A DNA stretch of 64,000 nucleotides from Carettochelys insculpta (GCF_033958435.1 NC_134145.1:42125501-42189500), one strand, 5' to 3'; positions 48,645 to 60,484 are shown, counted from the stretch's first letter. Notes: generated from the letters alone by a model not told the origin. Numbers and translations are program-made.

Positions 48645-48900
48645 GGGCTATGTCTATGCAGCACTGTAACCTCAACATAAGCTACACAATTTGCACTACG
48701 CAAGTTGTCTAGCTTAGATCAAGTCTATTTTAAAATAGGCTATTTCAGCGTGATGCTATCTAAACACTACCACATGCCAAAATAAAGCTCTATTTCAAGG
48801 CATCCCTGTACTCCTCCTGTGAAAAAAACAAACAAAAACAAGTCTGGTTGAAAGACTTGGGCTCTCTTCATAGTGCTACTACATTGTGTCTTACAGCATA
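48645..48900. mobile_element. Probable Harbinger-like MITE, left part
   Basis: A GGGCTATGTCTATGCAGCA tip is followed by a TATTTTAAAATAGGCTATTT palindromic region, as in the 711-bp family. The right end was not found, so only part may remain. Confidence 0.4.
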
Positions 48901-51274
48901 AGCCTATCACTAGCAGGTGTTGAACACCTTTGTATTCTATGGCCTTCATTTCAGAAGAAGATCCATTTTGTTTATAGAGTAATTGAGTTAAATGTGCTGG
49001 TTAGCTGTTAACTAATCAAATGTACTTAAATGAAAACTATGCAGATGGGGTCTTGTGGTGTGCTGTGCACCCTCAATTCCATCAGCAGCATCGAAGAATG
49101 GGCCTTTTCAGGTAGTCAGGCTATATATCTATATTCTAGATGAATTTTAATGCTCAGTAGTCTTGTTTGCTTTGTCTTTTAAAAATAATGTGAAATGAAT
49201 CTCTCTAGGCAATGACTGAATTGTTGTAAGTAGAACACCATTAAGACAGACACTTGCACCATATGATGGTGTTGTTATGACTATCAGAACAAAAATTCAA
49301 CCCTCATTAGAAATAGTTATTAAAACTCAAAAGTTCTTCTGCTGAAGATCACCAGCTCAACCAAGCAGGCTTCCAGATATCCAAAATACATACAGGATAT
49401 TTATTCATTAAAAATCATGTATCTGTTTATATCTTTCATGACTCTGACCTTACAACACCAGCATAGAAGTTACATGCCCCTCATTCATCTTAATGAGCTG
49501 TTAACTACTATGCTTCATTATGCTGATCCTTATAAACACTATCACTGTTAGAAAATAACAGCCAAGAACAAATATACAGTTAGATTTTTTAAAAATAAAT
49601 TATTGTTTTATAGGTTGCTGGATCTAGTCCCTCTCAGAAGCACTGTTTAAAATCAAACCAAGAAACCAAACATCGAACCTTGTCCCTCTTAGGTGTGGAA
49701 ATGCCTCTGAAGTGGGAGAGGTAGCATATCTAGGCAAGAGGAGCAGGGACATCACATCAGCTTTTATCCACAGCGCCTAACACTTTAGGGCTCTGACCAT
49801 GAATGGACAGTTTCACACTACAAATAAATAACCATTAGATATGATCAAAACTCAGGGTGAACCTACTATCAAAAGCTAAACTTTCCCCCCTGCTTCCACT
49901 TTTTTTTCCTTTCCTGTTTTTCAACCAGCTATATTACTATTTGTTAGCTAGGGCAGTTATTGCATATACCACAAATATACCAAATCCATGTACCAAAACC
50001 ACTAGTTTCCATTTTAGGTCATGTCTCCAGTCTCTCTCACTTTGGCTTATCATTTAAGGCCAGACTATCAATCTTTTGCTCTTTAAGTGAGCAGGTACTT
50101 ATGAGGAGTGTGCCATTGAAACCAAATATCTTTATTTTGTTAGTAAAAACACTTTACTAACATTAATATTGCTACAAATTCTTCCTGTATTCTCTCAATC
50201 CCACCCCCAGACACACAAAACTTATGCCATAAACAATGTACTTTGCCAAGCAGGGCTAGCATGAATACATGCATTCAACCAGCACACATATAATCCTTTG
50301 CAGAAAAGTGAATGGAATGGACTACAATGGCTAAAAAAAGAATAGTAATTCAGAATTGGGGAGGGAGGGAGCAATCAACTAAATATTTACCCAGCTATCA
50401 TTTTTAATATGTAGAAATAGCTAAGAGTTTTTTATGAAAGTCAGGTAGTCCAAAAAAAATGAAAAAAACCAAAAACGTACCTTTGTTATAAATGTCTGAA
50501 AATAATGAAATTCATTGAGATTTAGTCCAAACAGGAAACAGACATTCTAAAAACAGCAAAGGTTCTTTAAAAAAATAGGAAAATAGTGAATTGTGATCCT
50601 TTTAGTAATATTGGGGTATATCTGGGATGTAAGAAATGGTAATTTACATGCATTAGCTCAAGCCTGAACTTTAGAACATAGACTAGCCCGGTTCAGTAAA
50701 ATAAAATAAAGTAAAATAAAGAGACATGAAAAGGAAGTCTGGGGCAATTTTCCCTTAGAAAATCTATGTTAGTTCTGGGCAATCTACAGCTCTTCATGAC
50801 TGCAAAACACATTCGTTGAAATATGACTTTAAATTTCTGCCTCACTTTGTAAACTACTCAACATATTTGCTGTACATTCCATTAGTATAGGAAGAGTTTC
50901 AGTTGTCTGTTTCAAATGCTATGAAATGAATCTCTTTAGGCAGTAATAACTCAATTGGTTTAAACAGAACACCGTTCTATTGGTTTAAAGAGACACTAGC
51001 ATTAGGCTGGAACAAGGAGACAGTGTAGATGAAGGAGGTTGGGTGGGGGAGTGTTTCAATGGCCAACTGACAGCGAAAAGTTTGAAATGCAACCATTTCA
51101 TTTAAATACTATAATAATGTATATCAAGAAGCCAGACAAATTAAGTTTCCGTAAGGAGCCTTAATTTTGTCATTTCCGACCCTCTGACTACCGGACTTTA
51201 TGCAACTATAATTTTCTATTGACATAGTTGTGTGTAAATTCTATATTTCTACACTGGCACACTATCTGATCTCC
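48901..51274. other. No gene seen
   Basis: AT-rich DNA. A TAAAATAAAATAAAG simple stretch lies near 50700. Nothing else recognised. Confidence 0.5.
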
Positions 51275-51740
51275 TTCTAAGACGATTTTCAAAGGTCAGA
51301 TTTTCAAGTGCACGGTACACACATTTGGGACCAGATTTTCCAGGGCGCTCACTTGTACTTTAGACACCTTATGGTGGCAGCCAGTTTTTCAGAAGGGCTC
51401 AGCAACAAGAAAGTTCCCACTGCTTTCATCAGAATTGGTTGTCCTTTATGGATGCTTCAGTCAGTAATGGGCTTCAAGCAATATTTGAATCTGCTCATTA
51501 ATCTGCCAGCCTGATGATTTTACTGGGCATTTGAAGCTGAGCTTCATGATTTTCTAAGATACAGCAACATGGATGATCCCAGCACACTCCGTCCTTCTTC
51601 TTATTCATGCTTAGTCTTTCACTGTGCTTGGAAAATATAAAGTGCCAAAGTGAGTTACCAGTATTCATGGATCCATAGCATTAGAGGCCAGAAGAAACCA
51701 TGAAGAATCTGGCCTCCTGTTTATCATAGTGTGAGGTATT
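51275..51740. repeat. Two old dispersed repeat relics
   Basis: At 51280-51510 the TTTTCAAAGGTCAGATTTTC and CAGTTTTTCAGAAGGGCTC wording resembles a common sauropsid repeat. At 51663-51740 ATTAGAGGCCAGAAGAAACC and CTGGCCTCCTGTTTATCAT resemble a LINE-tail-like repeat. Both are strongly diverged. Confidence 0.4.
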
Positions 51741-52734
51741 CAACATAACATGGAGGTAGAACAACAGCCATAACTCTAGGAGGTGGAAGCGGTAGAAAGG
51801 ATTCAGTGGCAGGTGGTAGAATATGGGGCAGTAACTGTGACTGAGAGTGACAGGGCAAGAACTACGTGGCTTAACACAGCTCCAAGATACCTCTATAGCG
51901 AGCCTATTAATGGGATTGAACTCTGAAACTGTTCAGTTGCTGAGGTTGAAAAACTGAAGAGGGAGGAGCAAAGAGCCACAAAAATGAACTGAGTCCTGGA
52001 GAAAATTTCTGACAGTGAAAGCCATAGAGCTCAACCTATTTAGTTTACCAGACGGAAGAATGAGAAGTGACATAAATACTGAGAAAGCACCTTCGCAGAG
52101 AAAATACTGAGTACTAAGAGGCTCTTTAATCCAGCAGAAAGATGCATAAGAAGAGCCAATGGTGGATAGTTAAACGCAGACAATTTTAACTGGAAGTCCT
52201 TGTGAAATGGTTATCTGTGCAAATATTCAAAGCAAAATTGCTTTCCACAAAGTGTTTTTACCTCTAAGTTTTTCAGATATTGTGCATGAAATGAGATCTA
52301 TGGATATCAGTGAAATAAATTGGGGCTTTTTATGCACAAGAACACCCACAATATTTTTCCTCCAGCTCTGTCCGATTCCTTGATTCATTAATGGTGGCAG
52401 TTATTTGATGTTAACAATTGCATGGTATTTCAAAAGACCCTAATTGTTTTCATCACACTTCTTTATACAGGTTTCAGCCACTTCTTTTAGTTTTTCCATT
52501 TCTAGGATATTTCTAAACACGCCCCACATCTTTGAAGATGAAGCAGAAACTGCCCTTATTAATGGAGCTTTTCACAATGGCTTTTGATAACATTTATGTT
52601 AGTCTACAGACAATTATATCAAATGAACTGATATCCAATTTGAATCCAAAATTGCATTTATTTTCCTTTTTTGTCTTGATAAACTTACTAAACAAATGCT
52701 GACCGTTTCGAGTGGGAGAGAAAATTCAAACATG
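51741..52734. other. No gene seen
   Basis: Moderately AT-rich DNA. Nothing recognised. Confidence 0.5.
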
Positions 52735-53032
52735 TACCTCTCTAGTTTGGCACCCTTGGGACCTGACTGATGCTGAACAACAGAATTTGCCAAACCACGG
52801 AAGGTCCATATTGTTTAGCAGCTTTACTAACACTTCCACTGCTAATTAGGCCCTTGGAATATATTTAGGAGTAAATTACAGCTAAATAACAGCACAGGAC
52901 AGGTGACTATGAACAGACTATATGGGACCCTTAGCCACACATCCAAGACAAGTGATTGCCTGGCTAACTAAAATCATGCCCAATTATGGATGTTGCCAGA
53001 CAAGAGAGTGCCAGATTAGAGAGATTCAACCT
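52735..53032. mobile_element. Terminal-inverted-repeat element, copy A
   Basis: The ends CCTCTCTAGTTTGGCAC and (inverted) TCTCTCTAATCTGGCAC form a terminal repeat. Inside are GGGACCTGACTGATGCTGAA and TTACAGCTAAATAACAGCAC. The element at 56615-56945 has the same end wording. No coding capacity. Confidence 0.55.
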
Positions 53033-53324
53033 TTATTTATTTATGCATGGAAAAGGCAACATATAATCTCTTTACCTTGTTTGTGCCCTGGTTGTTAAGG
53101 TATCACTGTCTCACAAATACAAAGCCTTAGATACAATATCCAACATGATCATTACCTTTAAACTTGAGTCATTTTGTTCTTTCTGTTCATGTATCTTTTG
53201 ACTGACTGCATTAGTAAAGAAATTTGTTTTCTGGGTTGATGCAGAACCCTAGATTTTTCACAATTCCACTCATCCTATTAGATGAGAACAAAAATTCAAG
53301 GTTTTTGATGGGATTTAACCCACA

Positions 53325-53475
53325 AGAAAGAAGCTCAGGGGCCCACTTAATCAAAGTACTTAAGCATATGTGTAACAATGAAGCCAATAGCAATAGGAGC
53401 ACTCTCATAGGTTTAAATATCTGGCTGAATCGGGTTCCTGAAGCACTGCCACTTAAAAGCCCTGGAACGCTATTC
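53325..53475. repeat. Old dispersed repeat relic
   Basis: The phrases CAAAGTACTTAAGCATATGT and CTGGCTGAATCGGG match a common avian and chelonian dispersed sequence I recall. Overlapping open frames on both strands at 53211-53541 are by-products of its partial inverted symmetry. Confidence 0.4.
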
Positions 53476-53859
53476 AGAAGTACTATTTGTATTTTCTCTG
53501 GGCAAAAACTCCTTGTCAAAAGATTATTTTCCAACTTTTAAAGGCTTCTGTGAGCATTGTCCCTATCGGACATATTTTAAAATGGGAGAACATTTTCAGT
53601 ATTTCAAAAAATGCTGTGGATTTTCAGATATACAGTCCCTTTCACAACCCTGCTTCAGGAGCACAGAGAAGCAAAACATTTGTTTTAAACTGGGGTGATA
53701 AAGAGAAAATAGGGACACTTCTGCTGATCCACAGCAACCACATACGGTCCCTGGTCCTGTAATACATTGCTCTTGGCCAGAACCCCACTAATGCCAGCCT
53801 GACATGCACAATGAATAAGTTTGCCAAATTTCTACTCACACAAAACTGACCATCCAGGG

Positions 53860-54640
53860 CCTGTCCTCCTCTCAGGCCCTGCCTCACCACACCCTTCCTC
53901 TGAAGTCCTTGTCCCCATATTCACTCCATCCCCCCTTTTCTCTGTGGCTCATTCTCCCCACCGTCTCTCACTCATTCATTTTCACCAGGCTGGCTCATGG
54001 GGCTGGGGTGCGGGAGGGTGTTAGGACTCTGGCTGGAAGTGCAGGTTCTGGAATGGGGCCCTGGATGAGGGATTCTGGATGTGGGAAGTGGTACTGAGCT
54101 GGGACCAAGGTGTTCTGATTGGGAGAGGAATCAAGGCTGGGACAGTGGCTGGAGAAGTGTGGCTGCGGTTACAGACTCTGGGATGGAGCTGAGGGAGAAA
54201 GTTCGGGTTGCAGGATAGTGCTCTGGGCTGGGAGGAATGGTTTAGCAGGAAGAAGGGGGATCAAAGCTGTAGCAGGGTCGGGGTACAGGGAAGCTCAAGG
54301 GTGTAGAGTGCGTGTGCGGCTTACCTCATGCAGCTCCTAGAAGCAGAGGCATGTTCCCCTCTGGCTTCTACGTGAAGGCACAACCAGACAGCTGTGTGCA
54401 CTGACCTGTCTTCAGGCTCCAGCTCTGTGACTACCACTGGCTGCAGTTCCCAGTGTGCAGAGCCACCTAACAGACCCTGCATTTAGGAGCCAAAGGGAGA
54501 AGATGTTACTGCTTCTGGGAGCTATGCAGATCACAGCCCCACTGTGGAGTTGACCAGACTTTAACCAGCCAGAGCTGCCAGATTCCCTTTCCAACCAAGC
54601 AATCCAGACACTGGGCAACCCTACAAGTGAATTGCTGAAC
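53860..54640. repeat. GC-rich interspersed repeat of unknown class
   Basis: A GC-rich, G-biased block with repeated GGGATTCTGGATGTGGG/GGAATGGGGCCCTGG wording, then CTTACCTCATGCAGCTCC and CTGGGCAACCCTACAAGT. It is unlike the flanks and similar to a repeat I recall from turtles. The ends and class are not defined, and the open frames have no domain. Confidence 0.4.
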
Positions 54641-56614
54641 TGAGGCCTTGGACTGGAAGTTTGTTCTGCAGTGACCAACCTTTCTTTACACATATGCATT
54701 ATGGCTTGTATAAAGGGTTCTGATCCTCGACTGTGTCTTCAAACGTTGAGCCAACTTTTGGAAAATATATTTTTTCTTTATTTTTGTCTTGTGTGCTAAA
54801 ATGGCACTAACTATACACGGGCTTGATATTTCGAACATATTTAAAAAAAGAAACAAAGAACTTGAGTGCCAGATTGTGGTATATTATCAGTTTACACCCA
54901 AACAAAAACTGTTAATAATTCAGAGGACTCTGTGCTAGGAGAACTTGCAATAAAACAACCATACAAATAACTACCCTGGAAGAAAATGGCACAAATTAAA
55001 AATAACCCAAGGAATAAATACTATACTTACATAAATGAAAGCATAGAGTCACACCCTTTAAGCCCAAGCATTTAATTGAATTAAATGCTGATCACAATAA
55101 AAATCAAAGCTCCCTCAAAGTTAAGTTCTAGCTGTCGTTCATTTTAAAGGAAGGCAGTGGGAATACCCATGTCTCAATGTATCCAAAGCTAGCTATGGCT
55201 TTCACAGAACTTAGGAAAACTTTCAACATTGATTTTTGAAATTGTTTTTCTATTGAAAACACAGTGTCTCACAGGGACTACATTTGTCCCTTCAGGAGTT
55301 TTCTAAGCAATATGTGAGAGATGACTGAAGAGCACACGAGTAGCTTTCTGAGCAAGGGTCATGCTCATTTTAAGAGACACGAATGATGCTTTGAGGCACT
55401 GAATTTTCTAATCAAGTTTATTTTTTAAATTGTCCACTAATATGTATCTAACAACATGACTTCCTTTATGTCTTTGACTGGCATCAAAAGAAACAATATA
55501 GGGGTTTGCAATATTTGTCCCTTTGCAAATTTGGGATCATATTATTTTAATATTTAATCAAAGTACAAGATTCAATTTTCCCTCGTAGAAAGGTAAAATC
55601 TGGTGCAATTAAACATCAATCCTTTATTATTCTGCACATGAAGTACACAGTCAACTTTCATGTTTACACACTAGGATGAAGAACACCAACTGACTTTGAA
55701 ATCAGCTTAAAAATAAGTGGTCTGCATACAAAATAGAGAAGTGGGGAAGAAAAACAAAAGTAATGGATTTCCACAGTGAGGCAAATTTAAACAAGCAGTA
55801 CTTGAGAAAAAAATAAAGAAATCCTACTACCAGCTAAAGGTTGTGTGCTTACTTCTGGACCCTACATTTCTCTTTGAAAGGGTACCCCAGTGAGCTGCTA
55901 TAGCTGAAAGGCAGCAGTAACCCTTGCAGGCAGCTTTATGGGTCTATTTATTCTGTTATTCAATAAAAAATATCCATTCGTTACTAGCATTTGCCACTTC
56001 CTGTGGTGTGTGCAAGAGTGATGAGATACAGAAGAGCCTGTAAAAGGAGCCTGTACAGCTGTGGCACATGCCGAATGCTTCATCTTACTGATATTTAATG
56101 ATAGTTTTGTTTGCTCTTCTGCTATGGGCAAATTAATTATCCAACCCAAGTCAAAGGCAAGGGAGTATGATAGCAAGTTAGCAAGTGGGTATGCTAATCT
56201 CTACACACAGACACACACACACCCTAGCAACCCTTTCTGTCACCTGTAATCACATGGAAGTTGCTGGGAGTAGAGCAGTAAAGATTAGTCCTGTGAACAG
56301 GAACTTTCCTAATGCAGATCCTTTGCTTTTGCTAGTTAGAGAGGCAACAAAAGTAACATTTTTGAAGATCAGCATTAGGTCCTTAGCTGGCAATCACTGA
56401 AATCAGGGGAAAGACTTCCTGGGTGAAAACATAGGTCACTGAAGTCAGTGGGAGTTTTCCACTGAAAATGAGTGGAGCCAAGATGTTGTTTTTAACATAA
56501 AAGAGAAAGTACCTCTGTCATTTGCTGAGTTGCAGCCTTTTTTGATTTCATAACTTCTATCCTGAAGTACAGACACACTTCTCTCTGGGAACAGATAATG
56601 CCAGAAGATTTAAT
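54641..56614. other. No gene seen
   Basis: AT-rich DNA. A short ACACAC run lies near 56208-56220. Nothing else recognised. Confidence 0.5.
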
Positions 56615-56945
56615 ACAGGTTGAACATTTCTGGTCCAGGACTGTCTGGTCTGGCAACATCCATGGTCTAGACAGTAGCATGGTTGAGGCTGGCGGTTGGG
56701 GCAAGGAGCATGTTTGGGGCCAGCAACTGGAATGAGTGACACAATCAGGAGTGCAGCCAGAACTGGGGCTCAGGAACCAGTGCTGGTGACCAGGAGAGAA
56801 GCCCAGTAGCCTGGAGGCTGGTAGGCCCCTAGGAGAGCTTGGAGGCCAGCAACAGAGTGTCTGGCATTGATCTCCCTGATCCAGTAAACTCCCTTGCTCA
56901 GAATCAGACAGGTCTCGAGGGTGCCTGGCTATGGAGCTCCAATGT
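56615..56945. mobile_element. Terminal-inverted-repeat element, copy B
   Basis: It begins ACAGGTTGAACATTTCTGG with GTCTGGTCTGGCAACATCC. It closes with GATCCAGTAAACTCCCTTG and CTCGAGGGTGCCTGGC, as in the 52735 family, whose right part it matches in wording. The GC-rich middle differs from copy A, so it may be a subfamily. Confidence 0.5.
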
Positions 56946-57039
56946 GAACATCCCATATTAGGACCTGTAACCAGCTTGGGGCTCCTGAAAGTGTTCCTCC
57001 CCCTCCGGGTCAGTGGGCAGCCACTCTGCCCCACTGCCA
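56946..57039 (-). repeat. LTR-start fragment of the gypsy family
   Basis: On the minus strand it begins GCAGTGGGGCAGAGTGGCTG, the same start as the LTRs at 57968 and 60484, and continues CCCAAGCTGGTTACAGG, similar to the 60484 copy. It is cut off by the element at 56615-56945. Confidence 0.5.
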
Positions 57040-57175
57040 TGAGTACCATGACAACCCCCAAGTCAATAGTTCTGGGCTTCCCACCTTGCCTTAGGTGGCT
57101 GAGAAGCAACAGTCAAAAGCCCAGCCTTGCTTCAGGCAGGTGCTGGGGGAAATTAGCTTGGGTCTCACAGAACAG

Positions 57176-57275
57176 AGCCCAGGCACTAGCTCAGGGTGGG
57201 GCAACAAACACCACAGTTCATAGAAGGCCCCAACCCTCGCTCAGGGCAGGGCAGCAAATACCACAGTTCCACAAG
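57176..57275. repeat. Tandem 50-bp repeat, two units
   Basis: The units at 57176-57225 and 57226-57275 share CTCAGGG(T/C)(G/A)GGGCA(A/G)CAAA and ACCACAGTTC in register. A third, weaker unit may precede them. They lie in the probable LTR or leader of the gypsy element. Confidence 0.6.
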
Positions 57276-57838
57276 ACAGACCATCAACAATCTGTCTCCT
57301 GGGTTAGGCAACATGCAGGTAGCTGGTCTGAGTTAGTGGGGAAGTGGGAGGCTGCCACCAGGTAAGTGGGTGACAGATGGGATGTGGGCCTGCCCACTCT
57401 ATCATGCCCCAGCCCAGGGCCCTGTGCAGAAGAGTGCTCTGCTGCAGGGGATCAGAACTGCCCCAGAACCTGTCACAGTCCTCTCTATGCTCCAGGCCAC
57501 TTCCTTCCTCCCTCTCTGTGCATACTTGGGTGTCTGTTTGAGCTCTCGGGGCCTCACGGGGTTCCAGGTCCAGCTGGGGTCCAGGTGGCCCAACCTAGGC
57601 CTCTGCAGCCTGTAAGTCCTGCTGCCTCAACCTAGATTGGGGTGCAGGCTGAGTCTGGGGCTCTGGTTGGTCCATGAGGTCAGGCTCATCTTCTGGGTCA
57701 GGCTGGTTCTGTGGTGGTACCAGGGTGCCAGTACCGGCATGGGTCCTGGCAGTCCAATCCAGTTGATGGCTTTCTGCCGGTTGTCAGTCTCCCAGGCAGG
57801 GAGCTCAAAGCAGCCCCCTGGTTCTTCTGGAGGTTGGT

Positions 57839-57846
57839 CTTTTATA
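57839..57846 (-). promoter_or_regulatory. TATA box of the gypsy LTR
   Basis: TATAAAAG on the minus strand, 122 bases after the LTR start. It is well placed as the retrotransposon promoter. Confidence 0.6.
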
Positions 57847-57984
57847 GTCCTGGCACTGCCTCCTGACATTCAGTCAGATGACTGGGAGGGGCCAGACTTT
57901 GTCCAAAACAGCTCCTGGAGGGGTTCCTCCTGCTCTGGGTCAGTGGGCGGCCATTCTGCCCCACTACATGTCCCCCTTAAGTCC

Positions 57985-58785
57985 AGTTCCTGGTTGCCAA
58001 GACTAAGCCCCAGGTCCTCCCCTATGCAGGATAGCGCATTTGCATTTGCATTTGCCTTCCCTGTCTTGTGTTTGATAGTAGGGTTGGAGGGTTAGGTATT
58101 ACCGCATCAATCAGCTATTGGTGTTTTTCACGGCTGTCAGCCATTTTAGCAGGGCATGGTCCATACACAAAACAAAAGTGTCCCATAGGAGGTAGTACTG
58201 GAGGGCCTTTACAGCCCATTTAATTGGTAGGGCCTTCTTCTCTATCATTGAGTACTACTGCTTCCAGTGAAACAACTTCCGACTGATGTATGCAATGGGG
58301 TGCTCTTCCCCCTCAATCTCTTGTGAAAGTACCAGTCCCAGCCCACTCTCTGAAATGTCCATTTGGGCCATAAATGGTCAGTCAATGTCTGGGCTAGATA
58401 AGACCAGTTACCCAAACAGTGCCTCCTTCAGGCTCTGGAATGCAATCTTGCACTCGGAGCTCAATCTAACGTCTGTGTGCTATCCTTGGTCAGGAGTGTA
58501 GTGAGGGGTGCCATGAAGGTGGTGAACTCCAGGACAAAGCAACAGTAATACCCTGCCAGTCCCAGGAACTGCTGCACTTTCTGTTTGGTCATAGGGATGG
58601 GGTAGTTTTTAAATGGCCTCCACCTTTCTCACCAGTAGGCAAAAGAGGACCACTCCCAGATGATACACCATGTAGTTGTTTCTTGCAGCTGATCTTGAAC
58701 TTTTTTGGGTTGGCAGTCAGACCTGCATCCTTCAGGGTCTGCAAGAGGGTGGCTACCTATATCGGGTGTTCCTCCCATTGGAAGG
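57985..58785 (-). pseudogene. Reverse transcriptase thumb and RNase H remnant
   Basis: The first recognisable block is LLQTLKDAGLTANPKKFKI (about 58700-58757), the region after the RT active site. Next come a GLAGYY-like segment (about 58560) and the connection. RNase H is seen as MDISESGLGLVLSQEIEG and HPIAYISRKL (about 58270-58365). The frame closes at an LGNQELDL block just before the LTR. The RT active-site aspartates are missing because the region upstream is deleted. Several stops and frame changes interrupt the rest, so no enzyme is made. Confidence 0.7.
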
Positions 58786-58794
58786 GGGAAACCT

Positions 58795-59618
58795 CTGGAC
58801 CATCCCCTTTAGGGTGTGATTAAATCATTCAACCCACCCGCCTGTCCGAGGGTGGTATACTGCTGTCTGCAGCTTTTGGATTCCCAAAAAAGCACATACC
58901 TGCCAAAATAATTGGCAGGAAACGTTCATTCCCTGGTTCATGAGAAGCTTGCATGGAAGTCTCACCCGGGCAAAGATCTTCACCAGCTCTGAAGTGATGG
59001 TTCAGGCATGGGTGTTTCACAGAGGAATCGCTTCAGGAAACTGGGTAGCATAATCTACCTGTACCAGAATATACCAGAACCCAGCCTTGCTATTTGGGAG
59101 TGGGCCCACTAAATCCATAGTCACCCATTCAAAATGGGTCTCCACTATGGATAAGGGGACCAGTGGCGCTTTTGGCACCCTGGGTCAGCCACCAATTGAC
59201 AGTCTGGTCATGACTGGCAATATTCCTTTACTTCATGGTGCACACTGGGCCAAAAGAAATGGAACATTACCCTCACCAGCATCTTCTCCCAGCCCAGCTC
59301 CCCGGCAGTGGGGATGTTATGGGCAAGCTGGAGCATGGCATTGTGATGGCAATGGGGCACGAGCAGTTGAGATCTGACCTCTTGCATCTGGTTATCACGT
59401 ATGACCTGGTATGGGTGATTGGCCCTTAGTTCATCCTGGGGCCCCTGGACTGCCCTGTTCTGGTCTGTCACAGTGCCATTGACACAGACTACCTGGTCAT
59501 ATGATGCCCTCAGTGTCAGGTCTCCCCACTGGTTTGGGGAAAAATCCACTAAGGCTGGAGAAATCAGGTCCTCTTCAAGTGAGGAGCAGGAGGGTTGAGG
59601 CACCTCCCACTCTTCCAC
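58795..59618 (-). pseudogene. Integrase remnant
   Basis: The zinc-binding N-terminus reads LAHNIPTAGELGWEKM and FFWPSVHHEVKEYCQS (59208-59310). The second histidine of the usual AGHLG is glutamate here, and the two cysteines are present. The catalytic core follows in broken frames, with TMDLVG (about 59115), a DYATQFPEA block (about 59045) and a WVE...FNHTLKGM block (58797-58830), so the three acidic positions can still be recognised. It would join the retrotransposon DNA to the genome. It is cut at 58795, where it is joined abruptly to the RT thumb. Stops occur throughout the core. Confidence 0.75.
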
Positions 59619-59691
59619 CTCTGAGGAAGCCTCCTCTGTGGCCAGTGCCCCTGGTTGGGCCTCCTACAGACCATTCCTGAGAGTGTCTCCA

Positions 59692-60174
59692 TCAGGCCTG
59701 GTCTGTGCAGGGTGGATTCCAAGACTGACCTCCCCCCCGATGAGGGCATTGAATCCTGGCCGATCTCAGCCCAGGACAACTGGGTAGGCCAAGGTGGGGA
59801 TCACCCCCCATCACAATCTCCTCTGTCAATGCCCAGATGGTTAAACAGACCCTTGCCCAGGGATATACTTTGATGTCCCCATAGATGCACTGCAAATATA
59901 GTTCTCCATCCCTGACAGCCCCAGCTGGGAGGACCTCTGGGAGAATCAGGGTCTGACTGCACTCCGAGTCCAGGAGGGCTAGTACCTGCTGTGATCCCAC
60001 CTGCACTGGGGTCATGAGTTTTAGGGGGCCAAGGGGTTTGATTTTGGTTTCTAGCCCTGTTTTGGGGTCCTCCCCAGGTTCCCTGTTGATGAGATCGACT
60101 GGAATGGACAGACGCGGTGGATCCCTGGCAGGTCCGGGTAGCTGTCTATCTGGCCTGGCCCAGAGGGCAGTCAC
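59692..60174 (-). pseudogene. Aspartic protease remnant of the gypsy element
   Basis: The frame of 160 residues contains VQVGSQQVLALLDSECSQT at about residues 57-75. In retropepsins the active site is D-S/T-G; here the glycine is glutamate (DSE). The next block, LPEVLPAGAVRDGELYLQCI, and VYPWARVCLTIWALTEEIVM are typical of Gmr1-like proteases. It would cut the polyprotein. The start is lost, and the sequence upstream runs directly into a gag remnant. Confidence 0.65.
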
Positions 60175-60249
60175 TTGCTAGAGGAGCTGCAGGTGTTGAG
60201 TGTGCAGGTGCTGGGCCTGTTGGTGCTGGCTCTCCGCCAGGAACTTAAT

Positions 60250-60484
60250 TTTTTTTTTTCCTATTCCATTCTGGGGGCCAGGGACAGAGAAACAACCAAC
60301 CAACCAACCTCCTTTCTTTCTCGCTTGTTTATTTTTCTTTTTCCAAACCACCAAGTTACGCCCTCATCCCCCTACATCAGAGGTTGGGTCATGCCCACAT
60401 TCTCCACCATGTGTACCTGGTTTGGGGTTTTTGAAGGGATTCCTCCCCCTCTTAGCCAGTGGGCAGCCATTCTGCCCCACTACA
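60250..60484 (-). repeat. 5' LTR remnant of the gypsy element
   Basis: On the minus strand it starts TGTAGTGGGGCAGAATGGCT, and an AATAAA lies at 60328-60333, about 150 bases in. The TATA region found in the 3' LTR is missing, so this copy is deleted internally or belongs to another subtype. Confidence 0.55.

Larger units (their letters stand above)
57040..57968 (-). mobile_element. 3' LTR of the reversed Ty3/gypsy element
   Basis: On the minus strand it starts TGTAGTGGGGCAGAATGGCC, right after the end of the RNase H region and a purine-rich AAGGGGGACA stretch that could be the polypurine tract. A TATA box lies 122 bases in. The far end near 57040 is inferred from the next LTR-like start and is uncertain. 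Confidence 0.6.
57969..60484 (-). mobile_element. Gmr1-like Ty3/gypsy retrotransposon body, deleted and broken
   Basis: Minus-strand order: worn LTR start (60484), a short gag remnant rich in Gln and His (about 60240-60180), protease, integrase, then RT thumb and RNase H, then the 3' LTR. Most Ty3/gypsy elements place integrase last; the Gmr1 group places it before RT, as copia does. The central RT with its catalytic aspartates, most of gag and the integrase C-terminus are deleted. Many stops and frameshifts remain. Confidence 0.75.

Noticed and set aside
53211..53541. Overlapping 105-107-residue open frames on opposite strands
   Set aside because: No domain in either; they cover an old dispersed repeat with partial inverted symmetry.
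57366..57635. Plus-strand open frames in the GC-rich 57-58 kb region
   Set aside because: They are opposite-strand shadows of a gypsy LTR and leader.
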